Positions 9,418 through 19,300 of a stretch of 24,613 nucleotides of DNA are shown here, piece by piece. How positions within the stretch are numbered: the first letter of the stretch is position 1; each line of letters begins with the position of its first letter. Where the stretch lies: assembly GCA_023231475.1 (NCBI GenBank), contig JALJEE010000296.1, positions 1 to 24,613 of the forward strand, in the 5' to 3' direction. This stretch comes from Seison nebaliae (Eukaryota > Rotifera > Pararotatoria > Seisonacea > Seisonidae). The notes under the pieces are model-generated. The model worked only from the letters and a program-made list of their open reading frames with translations. It ran no database searches and was not told where the DNA came from. The position numbers were made by a program, and so were the translations under genes.

Positions 9418-11282
9418 ATGTCGACGATTACAACTCTATCAATAGGCGGTGATCGTATTAGTGGGGATGATGTTCGTTCACAGAATGTGAAGGCTGCCCA
9501 ATCGATTGCGAACATTGTGAAATCTTCGTTGGGACCAGTCGGTCTTGATAAGATGTTGGTGGACGATGTGGGTGATGTTACCATCACAAATGACGGAGCA
9601 ACAATTTTGAAATTGTTGGACGTAGAACACCCGGCAGCAAAAATCTTGTGTGAGTTAGCTGATCTCCAAGATCAGGAAGTTGGTGATGGAACAACGAGTG
9701 TAGTGTTGGTAGCTGCAGAATTATTGAAGAATGCACAACATCTCATCTCTCAACAAATCCATCCAACTACCATCATTAACGGTTATAAGAAAGCTTGTAA
9801 AATGGCATGTTCATATATTCAAAATGATCTCAGTGTCAATGTTGATCAATTGGATAGTGAAGCATTGTTGAATGCAGGAAAGACGTCGATGTCAAGTAAA
9901 TTAATCGGACCGGAATCGGATTTCTTCGCTCGAATGGCATTGAATGCGTTGAAAGCCGTTCGTAATCCAATCAAAGGAGAAGTGAAAGATAAAGAAACGA
10001 AATCTGAAAAAGATAAAACAACGGAGAAACAAAAAGTTGTGATTGATGGTAGTGGAGAAGGAAGTATCGATATTCCTGATGTTGATATGAATGAACCAGT
10101 AGAAGATAAAGAAGTTCAAAAGAATATTTCTGGTTATTCATATCCAATTAAAGCGATCAATATATTGAAAGCTCATGGGAAATCATCACAAGAATCCGTT
10201 TTAGTTGAAGGTTATGCTCTCAATTGTACGAGATCGAGTGAGGCGATGCCTCGTTCCATTGAGAAAGCGAAAATCGCATGTCTCGATATGGATTTGCAGA
10301 AGATTCGAATGAAACTTGGTATTCAAATCGTCATCGACGATCCTGAGAAATTGGAAGCAATTAAAAAACGAGAAAGTGACATAGTAAAAGAAAGATTAGA
10401 AAAGGTATTGAAAGCAGGAGCGAATGTCGTTCTAGTGACTGGTGGAATTGATGATCTCTGTTTGAAATATTTGGTAGAGGCGAAAGCGATGGGCGTGAGA
10501 CGTTGTAAGAAAGTTGATCTTAAACGAATTGCTAAAGCCACAGGTGCCACTCTATTGGCAACATTATCAACTGAAGATGGTGTGGAGGAATTTAATCCTT
10601 CTTATTTGGGAGAAGCAGAAATGGTCATCCAAGAACGAATTTGTGCTGACGAACTTATTCTCATTCAAAAGTTTATTATTTAATAATTTCTTATTAAATT
10701 TTTGAAATTAAAAATGAAATTTTCATTTTATTTTCTAGACCAAAAGCTAATACAGCTGCTTCCATCATTTTGAGAGGTGCTAATGACTATATGTTGGACG
10801 AGATGGAACGATCGTTACATGATGCTCTTTGTGTGTTGAAACGAGTTTTGGAATCGAAACATGTCGTTCCCGGTGGAGGATGTGTTGAAGCTGCTTGTAG
10901 TGTCTATCTAGAGAATTTTGCTACTTCGATGAATTCTCGTGAACAATTGGCAGTGGCTGATTTCGCTCAAGCACTTCTCGTTATTCCAAAAACGTTAACG
11001 GTGAACGCGGCAAAAGATGCTGTTCAATTAGTTGCTAATCTTTGTGCTTATCATAATATGGCAAAACGAGACAATCAATCGAAACAATATCAAAATTTTG
11101 GTATCGATCTGGAAATAGGAAAAGCGACGGATTTCCGAAAGAAAGGCATTTTTGAACCGACATTATCCAAAGTCAAAAGTTTCAAATTCGCAACCGAAGC
11201 GGCCATCACAATTCTTCGAATTGATGACTTAATTAAATTACATCCGGAAAAGAAAGATGATCCAAGAGACGTCTGTCAATAA
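9418..11282 (+). CDS. TCP1: T-complex protein 1 subunit alpha (CCT1 chaperonin)
   Basis: Two exons, 9418-10670 and 10739-11282, with a 68-nt phase-2 intron, give 598 residues against about 556 in human. CCT1 is one of eight subunits of the cytosolic TRiC/CCT ring that folds actin, tubulin and other proteins using ATP. Motifs seen are SLGPVGLDKML near 37-47, TITNDGATIL at 55-64, GDGTTS at 89-94, NILKAHG at 248-254, and GGGCVEAA and FATEAAITILRIDDLIKLHPE near the C-terminus. Identity with human CCT1 is high throughout except for a charged insertion at about residues 188-237, rich in Lys, Glu and Asp, placed just before NILKAHG in the intermediate domain. The usual C-terminal tail is also shortened. 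An intron in place of the insertion is unlikely because the stretch is open and has no strong splice sites. Confidence 0.97.
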
Positions 11283-11622
11283 TGAGATGTGAAATGAGAA
11301 ATTGACTAAAAAAATTTTTTACTTATATTGTTGTTGCTGTTGTTGTTGCAGCGGGAATTATTTTTATGTTTTTCGTCTCGTATTTCTCTTTTTCGATCAT
11401 AATTCATTTATTTTATATGAGAATATTTAATAAATTAATTTTGAACGAATTTTCGACAAGGATAAAATAAATAAATAAATTTCTTTCTTTAAATTTGTTA
11501 TTTGTTAAATTGTTGTCATGACAACGGTTGATACTTGAAAATCAATAATTTCCCAATATAACTCTCCAATTTGGAGTTATAATTTTTTACAAAAACGAAA
11601 GCACATCCTATTCAACTACATC
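11283..11622. other. CCT1 3' UTR and intergenic spacer
   Basis: It contains a short TTG/TGC-type trinucleotide repeat near 11328-11350 and AATAAA signals at 11429-11434 and 11466-11471 that can end the CCT1 transcript. No gene is supported before about 11623. Confidence 0.6.
11466..11471 (+). promoter_or_regulatory. Polyadenylation signal for CCT1
   Basis: AATAAA lies about 185 bases after the CCT1 stop, within a short run of AATA repeats. A second AATAAA is at 11429-11434. Confidence 0.5.
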
Positions 11623-13033
11623 ATGACCATATTGTTTCATTTTAATAATTGTAAAAAAGTAATGAATTATCTGATGGAATAGATCAGAATATTCGGCGTT
11701 TAACGATAAACATGTCGGGAAATATTATTGGAGTCAAGAAAGAATGAAATTATTGTGTAAAGAGGGACTGTGTGTAAAGTTGGAAGTTAAATTTTTTACT
11801 TTCTCAATCTCCAATTAACAAAAACTTTAGAATGGTAGATATGCCATTTTATCAGAATCGGATCGTAAACGACAAAATATTCTCGACCAAGTCGCTCATC
11901 GACGTGAATGGTCTGAACATCGGAGACATATGGAGAGATTGGAGACAACGGAAAGAAAATTCAGAAATAAAATCCATAAATCCGATATATTGAACAGGAA
12001 ACAAACGAACATACGATTATTGAGAGTTGATAATTATATAATAAATTTTTTCTTAATTTCACTCAAAGGAGAGTAAGAATGGTAAGAATAATGAGAATAA
12101 TAAACGGAGACACATCGATCGACGGAATCAGACTTTGACAACATCATTTGGTGGGAGTAGACCTTCTAGTCAACGTCCAGTTGGTGATTTATATTATCAT
12201 AAACACGTTCTTAATCCTATAAATTAGCCGAGGAAAAATTTGATAAGTATCCGTCCGAAATCTGCATATTATCGACTTCATCAAAGTAAAACTATGTTAC
12301 CACAAAAACCGGTAGTCTATATGACATATAATGGTTTGATTTGAGTATAATATATTTAATATATTTTCCTTCGTAGGAAAAAGACCAGAGGACATAATTG
12401 AAATAACTCAACAAAAGAATGGTGGAGGAACATTGAAAGTGTTTGATGGGACGAATCCGAAATCAAGTTTCATTTTTTGCAACACCAAATATTAAAAGAA
12501 AATTAAATAGCGAAATTCGGACGAGATTTCCATTTCCATTCGGAAAGAGGCGATAACGATTATTTTGGTTTTTCCGTGGCAATTAACGGAATTCACAATT
12601 GTCATTTTACCACTTGTTGCGAATTCAAATATAGTAAAGGTCATAAAGTGAACGATTTCGAAATTGTCTCAATAGACGAACCTCGAAAATGTTTCAAGTT
12701 AATTTTCTTCCCAATTGTTTGGTATTCACTTCATTCGCTTTAGTTGTCATCGGAAAGAATTAAAATTTGAAAGTTATAAAATTATTTTTGTTTTTGAATG
12801 TCGATAGAGTTGAACTTTTTGTTTAAGAAATGAGAAAATCAAAAAATTTAATGAAGATGAAACAAACTTCTCTAGACACGTTCACTTCAAGTGATGACGA
12901 TTCAACAACGTCCACTGTCAATACGACGGAAAGTTCCGGTAGATCAACTAGCCGAAAGTTGAGTTCGAGTGGAAAAACGAGAGATGGAGAGAGTTCGGGA
13001 AATAGCACAGCTTCGTCGGATAACGATGATTAA
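11623..13033 (+). CDS. ERICH3-like protein with DUF4590 domain
   Basis: Nine small exons keep phase throughout: 11623-11633, 11683-11785 (or 11773), 11831-12025, 12069-12179, 12228-12333, 12377-12466, 12511-12697, 12744-12772 and 12828-13033, about 345 residues. The N-terminal FNDKHVGKYY resembles the YNSLxDKHLAGYF of vertebrate ERICH3. Next comes GRYAILSE followed by a charged helix, then VVYMTYNGK, then ITQQKNGGGTLKVFDG, then NGIHNCHFTTCCEFKYSKG. These match, in order, ERICH3's IYLGK, QQHCGGENLCVYKG and NGxQVNRLSSCCEYKHRKG. That second block is the DUF4590 region. The last exon is a Ser/Asp-rich acidic tail, far shorter than the vertebrate glutamate-rich tail. ERICH3 is linked to cilia; a role here is inferred. 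The tiny first exon is the least certain part. Confidence 0.75.
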
Positions 13034-13076
13034 TAACTGGAGAATTAATTAACATTTTGTTGTTCATGAAAATTAA

Positions 13077-13082
13077 AATAAA
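13077..13082 (+). promoter_or_regulatory. Polyadenylation signal for the ERICH3-like gene
   Basis: AATAAA occurs 44 bases after the stop at 13033, followed by T-rich sequence, which supports 13033 as the true end of that gene. Confidence 0.65.
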
Positions 13083-13255
13083 ATATTTTTTTAAATTTTT
13101 AATTCAAATCTTATTCTTCTCATCCAATTAGCACACTTGAAAAGAAGGTTGAAATTGACATAAATCATAAATCGATTCAATTGTTTCAAAATATTTTCGT
13201 GAAATATTCATTAGAAAGTATTTTTGATTTAAGAAGAAAGAAAAGAATAAAAATA

Positions 13256-16200
13256 ATGACAAAGAAAAAAGGTGTAAATCGAGAACGGGAGGCACTTGGA
13301 ATTCAGAACATCAACGGATATGTCGTCAATTTGCAGAAACAGATCTACTTCTTAGAATTAGAGAATTTATATTTATATCCTTTCCTTCTTCACTCCGAAT
13401 TTGTTTGACGGATTAAAATTTTAAAATTTCTTCCATTATTCCCCAAAACGATTCCCCTTAACTTCACATTTTCTCTTTTAACACAAAAGACGAATTAACA
13501 TTATGTAGCGGGAAATTACAGAATTATATCGACAGTTTAATTTTGATAAATGGATGAAATAAAATTTAATGATAAATTAAGAGGCAGCGGAAAGAATGAA
13601 GCAATTGGAATCAGCAGCAAGTTGGAATTTGTAGTTTAAATGACATATTAATATCCACAAAATTGACAATAGTCTCTTTGGCTCAAAGTGGAAAGGTGAG
13701 ATTGATTGACGATAAGAAATCGAAAGAATCTCAAGGATCAAAACGTCATTGTAATGTAAGATTCAAAACGGATTGTGCGAAAGTACAGGAACTACTTGGT
13801 GGAATCAAGGATGATGTCGGTTCAATTCGATATTTTTCTTTCGATGTATTTATAAAATTCCTTCACTTAATATTCTGTAGTTATTTTAGAAAAACGACAT
13901 GGAGTCAATGAATATGTTGTGGAGAGTTTGGAACCTCATCGACAAAAATTATGTGCATTACTTGATTGTTGTCAAACTGAATGTTCAAATTTCCTTTCAA
14001 CATTTCAACTTTAGTTTTTATTCAGCTGAAAATGATGAACTGAAAGCATTAGAGGATAAACCGGAAGAAGTTGTTGCCAAAGCAACAGGAGAAGATGAGG
14101 ATTTGAATTTACAGACAAGTTTCCGTTTCCATGTCATCTTCCGACTTCATTTATTCTATAGATAATTTATTGAACGACGGTACCTCATTGGAAATGCGTC
14201 AAACTCTTGTGAAGACTACATTTAGTCAGGGGGAATTGACTATTCATTCGGAGCAAGAACAAATAACGGAAATAGTATCAAGTCGTTCAAAAGATGGGCA
14301 ATTGATAGCAGGAATTGATAGTTATCGTCTCTTAATTATATATGTTAAATTTAAAAATTTCACAGAACCGAATGGCAACGAAGGTCGAGTGGAGGGCGTC
14401 GGTAGTAAAATATCTCTCATCTCAAACCCATGTGAACCAATATGTGGTTAGTTTAATAGTTATTAATAATCAGGTAATTGATACGCTTATTTAATAGATC
14501 CAAATGAACAACCAGAAAGTTGACCATAAAATTTCATTGTATAAGAATAGTAATTAAATATTTCAAAGGTGGTTTCACTTATACTAGTCTGTTGAGAGAT
14601 ACGTTGAGAAATGCAGTTCGGAAATCTTCAAGTAGAGATAGTTTTAATAAATTGAAAGGTTTTTCTCATAACATTTCCCCATTTATTCATTTTAATAATT
14701 TTAGATAAATTGGAAGAAATTTCACAAGAACTGCCATCAAATGGGAGTACTACAAAATTGAATGAGTTGTTGAAGACATTTTCCACTGGTAGTTGTTTCG
14801 GAGAAACGAAAGAATCAAGTTGATATAATTAATTCGAATATCTCTATGTGAATTTTCATTTTAGAATCCTACGAATCAAGAGATTATCAATTCAGCAAAC
14901 GTCGAAATGTTTACACGAAGAAGATTCTGAATAAGATACTGTTGTTAGATGATCGAATGGATGTTTGTAATTTCTTTGTACTTTTTAATCGTAAAAATCA
15001 TTTCAAAATAGACAGTTCAAAATTTCATTCAAGAAATTGAAACGGCAGATATAAAGACTCACAATAAACGAGTCGATTGTAACAAAGACGGTGAAGAATT
15101 AGAAGAAGGTTAGAATTATGAGGATTAATATTTGATAAAGAACGAAATCATAACTAGCTGAAAAGAAAATAAATGAATTGAAAACTGCGAATTGTCGACT
15201 ACATAAAATGATGGAATTGATGGGAGATGATTCGGAGTTCATTCCCGATTTGTTAATTGAAATTGAAGAATGGAAAAAAAAATTAAAAGATATGGAAGCA
15301 GAAAACGGAAAGGAAGAAATAGAGGTTAAACGGATTTCAGTTGTTTATTAATTTTAATTTATAAATCAACTCGAAGTTTTTACGAGAAAAGAATAGATTG
15401 AAACGGGAAATGGCTGAATTTGATGAGAAGTTGAAATATAATATTCAAATGAGAGAAGATAATCTTGCATTGAAACGACAATTATTAGAAGGTGAAGATA
15501 AGCACAATAAACTGGAGAAAAAGATTCAAACTTATCGAAGGAAACTACAGCTTTTGGGCTACGACGACTCAAGTGATTTAGCAGACGAAGATATTAATTT
15601 GGTTCAAACATGTAGAAACGAAGTATCTGAATTGCGTATTCAATTGAATAAGGAAGTCTTCCTTCGACAAAAGGTTTTTATTCATTTTTAATCGTTTCGT
15701 TTCTCATGCTCATTTATTTCATTCTCATACCGCAAAGTATGAGAAAGAAAATATAAATTTGGGGGAACAAGTCGCTAATTTGACTAGATGTCTCCGTTTG
15801 GAGAATATCAAAAACGATCATCTTACTGATATGGATAAATCGACGAAACAACTAACTAACAATCTGAGACTGCAAGTTTTTTCCAACAGTGTTGATTCTA
15901 AAGCCTGTGGAGACCAAGTGAAAAGTTTAAGCCAAGAGAACGCCTGTCTGAAGAAAGAATTATGTCAAACTTTGGACCGCTTGAAACATGTGGAAATCGA
16001 TAATGAATGTGAGGTAAAGATGTTGAAAGATAAGTTGAAAATAAGTGAAGTACAAGGGAAGAAGGAAAGTCAATGTAAGGACTTAATGTTACGGTCGATG
16101 GAGAAGGAGGTTTCATTCTCAATTTAAAAATTCTAAACTATTTTCATCTTTCAGTTATTTGTGAAATTGGTGGAGAACGAAAATTTACAAAATGAGATTG

Positions 16201-16265
16201 GAGAACTTCAGAGACTACCAAACTTTACGGATTGTATGAATTTAGATAGGAAGTTTAATAATTGA
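13256..16265 (+). CDS. Coiled-coil protein, 17 exons, unrecognised
   Basis: The predicted product is about 708 residues. Exons: 13256-13374, 13485-13534, 13582-13620, 13673-13819, 13881 (or 13890)-13982, 14026-14118, 14162-14320, 14366-14446, 14498-14518, 14569-14658, 14705-14788, 14865-14962, 15012-15108, 15158-15324, 15377-15673, 15738-16109 and 16155-16265. The total is a multiple of three and phase is kept at each junction. The N-terminus contains LQKQIYFLELENLYLKDEL, a heptad-like helix. The middle (about residues 130-330) is polar and low in heptads. Residues from about 380 to the end are a long Glu/Lys/Leu coiled coil with motifs such as EEWKKKLKDME and KKIQTYRRKLQLLGY. The first intron appears to be AT-AC; the rest are GT-AG of about 40-80 nt. 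I recognise no family. A cytoskeletal or ciliary scaffold is possible, given the ERICH3-like neighbour, but this is inference. Confidence 0.75.
13375..13484 (+). other. Probable U12-type AT-AC intron
   Basis: The intron begins ATATCCTTTCC, an exact match to the U12 AT-AC donor consensus, and ends TTAACAC. A U12-like branch site CCTTAAC lies at 13456-13462, about 23 nt before the 3' end. Removing it joins codons to give LELENLYLKDELTL and enters the only frame that stays open through the following exons. The alternative GT-AG pair (13403 to 13508) leads into a frame that has no usable next donor in phase. Confidence 0.7.
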
Positions 16266-16287
16266 ATGCGAAAAAATTATTTATGAA

Positions 16288-16293
16288 AATAAA
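16288..16293 (+). promoter_or_regulatory. Polyadenylation signal for the coiled-coil gene
   Basis: AATAAA lies 23 bases after the stop at 16265 and 58 bases before the start codon of the next gene, showing how tightly these genes are packed. Confidence 0.6.
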
Positions 16294-16350
16294 CTGAAAA
16301 ACTGAGAAATGTAATTTCTTTCCGTTTCTTTCTTTTTTCTCTCTGTCACC

Positions 16351-19300
16351 ATGAATATGAATAAGATAATATTGGATTGGGTTTAACTTTCGAATTTTAA
16401 GGATTGTTTTCTACGTTCGTTCTGATTAGGAAAGAAGGAATCCTTTCTACGAACTGGTCGATGATCATCTTCAAGACTTTAACATGAAACTTTATCCTCC
16501 CGTACTCTACAGTCGAAATTTAATCGTTTATGATGTTTCTTTCTTCGTGACTGTTTTGGACATATATTCAGTTCTCCTAATTTTAGCAGTTACGTTATTT
16601 CACCACACCGGTGGATGATAAGAATGAGATGTTAGAGGAGAAAATCTTCGACGATTCGTATAAGACGTCAAATAAACCGGCAAAAATTAAACGTTAGAAA
16701 ACTAATAATTTTTTAATTAATTTAATTTCTCATTTGTTTTCATTTTGTTAATATGTCTTTGTTTTATCCAGTTGTTTCTTCTCCTGTGTCAATAACTTCC
16801 CAAGAAAAACGGAGAATGCCACCGCTAGTAAAAGGTTAATCGAAATTTGAAAACTCGGAAAATTTAACATTTTCCCATTAGAAAAACCGAAACCGGAGAA
16901 AGCCGTTCTTTGGTATGTTAATCAACCATTACTTCAGTTTGTTGATGGTTTATCATTTTTATTATAATAAGCATTTATTCCATATGTAGACGGTTGTCTC
17001 GAATGGTTCGATCCTCAGAGAATTAACGAAATTAATGATGAAACAGATAACGGTTATTTTATGGAATTTCCTTTCAAATTTCCAATCATAAATTTAAGAT
17101 GCAACTGATTTTGGAGTTGTTCATCCAATGGAATCGAAACCGAATGAAGATATTTTGGTAAAGAAAACATCTGAAAAATATGATAGTTTAATCGATGAAC
17201 TGAAAGATATAATAAATAGTAGAGTTCAATCGAATGATGAAAATAAACTAGAATCTTTAAAAGATTCAAAAGAGAAATTAAATGAAAGTTCAGAGAAGAT
17301 AAAAGAATCATCGAAATGGTCGAAGAAACAAGATTCATCAATCTCAACTGAAAATAGTTCTCCTTTATCGGCATCAAAAAAATCATTAAAATTAGATGAG
17401 TTATCGAAAAATGAAGATCCATCGAAAAATAATGATTTTCTTTTAGATTCAGAAGTATTTGAAGAAAAATCAGAAATGCCTATTTTCTCTTCAAAAACAT
17501 TTTCTTCCCCACAATCTAAACCAAATGTAACGAGTAATCTTCTGTCGGTTTCGGGAGCAACTCAATCCCAATTTCGCAAAAGTAATTCAATGGATGGTGG
17601 TAGTAGTCCATCTTCAACTCATTCTCGAAAATCGGTAAAGCTAAACAATAAAGTGGATGTGATAATGCCAAATGATGATAATGATACAGAACAGGATACC
17701 GCAAGTTCATTAGTGATGGAATCAGATCGATCTCAATATGTAACAAGTAATTCAAGAATGGCCAGTCAAATGCCAACAAGAACTACACCAACTTTTAGTT
17801 CACGTCTAGAAAGTTCTGGAATAGAAACAGAAATCGAAAATGATTTGGAGAATGAAAGAAGACCATCAAGAATGACAAATAGATCATCATCTAAATTCAA
17901 TGACAGTAGATATAATTCAGATGTAAGTCCAAGACAAACACGTACAATACCAAATGCTTCGTCGCCAAGAATTGGAAATTCGCAATTAAGTGACTTAATA
18001 ATTGACCAAGAATTTGAATCGGATAATCAAGATTTGATCAGTCAGAGAATGTCATCTGGAATTATTACTCCACCATCGGGTAGATCTCGTAGGAAATCTA
18101 TTTTGAAAAAATCGGGATATTCTTCTCAAACAGGAACAAGGGCCACAACGAATTTCGATTCACGATCAAAAACTTCGAAAACAAATAATCTAATAATTGA
18201 ACAGGAAAGTGATGTGGACGAAGAGAATTCTTTTGATCCAAATAGACCATCCATATTGAACACTAAACGATCTTCAATATCATCAAGTAGACATTATCAA
18301 TCACCAAGTGCTTCCCATAAACGAACAAGAACGAACGGTATTTCATCATCGAATAGTTTGGGATCAGATGATATTTTAATCGATCAAGAATTTGTTGATG
18401 AACCTGAAGACCAATTCGATAGAAGTAAACAATCCCATACGATTTCTGGACGAACAGCACGACCTTCAACTAGAAATAGTACCGGAACATCGAATCTCAG
18501 TTTAGATACTGGGAATATTGTAATCGAACAGGAAGTGGTTGATGAATCTCATGACGAAGATTCACTCGATCAAAATGGAACTTCCAATCAGACGAATAGA
18601 GGATCTACTAGATTTTCTAGTACGAAATATGATTCAGATAATTCACAACATGTATCACGAACAAAAACAGGAATTACATCATCTTATTTAGTTTCCCAAA
18701 ACGACTCAGATCATACATCAGGTTCTTGGAGTCGGACATCTGAGAAGCCTAGCCGTAGTTCCAAGTTGGATAAATCGAAAGATTCAACTCAAAAACAAAC
18801 TGAAACAATTCCGATTTCCCAAACAACTAAAATATCCAACAGTTCACGAACAGATGATATTTTAATTGATCAGGAAATTGAGGAAAATGTTGATAATGAT
18901 GAAGCAGACAACGATAGAAAAGCATCTGGGTTGATCAGTAAACGATCATCTGTTTCATCGACTCGAAGGAAAACAAGAAACACAACAAATCGAACATCAC
19001 CTTCCGATAGTTTAGATGGAGAAAATATAATTATTCACCAAGAAATTATTGAAGAAGATGAAAATGATCCAAATATTTTGGAAACTAAATCTCGTTTAAC
19101 CAGTAAACGATCATCTGTTCCAAATATAATTATTCATCAAGAAATTCTTAAAGAAGATGAAGATGATCCAAGTATTGGAAAAACGAAATCTCATTTAACA
19201 AGTAAACGGTCAACCATTCCATCTACCCGAAGGAAAACACGAACCACAACTAATCGAACTTCACCTTCCGATAGTTTAGATGGAAAAGACATAATTATTG

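Noticed and set aside
9982-10122. In-frame 141-base intron replacing the CCT1 insertion
   Set aside because: The putative acceptor lacks a pyrimidine tract and the segment is coding-like with no stops; all clear introns here are T-rich and interrupt the frame.
16266-16350. Operon with spliced-leader trans-splicing
   Set aside because: The pyrimidine run before the ATG at 16351 is not followed by an AG acceptor before the start codon, and the same holds before 22746.
17054-17422. Open frames antisense to the large repeat exon (also 17516-17779, 18263-18469, 20253-20627)
   Set aside because: They mirror the biased codons of the sense exon and show no family features.
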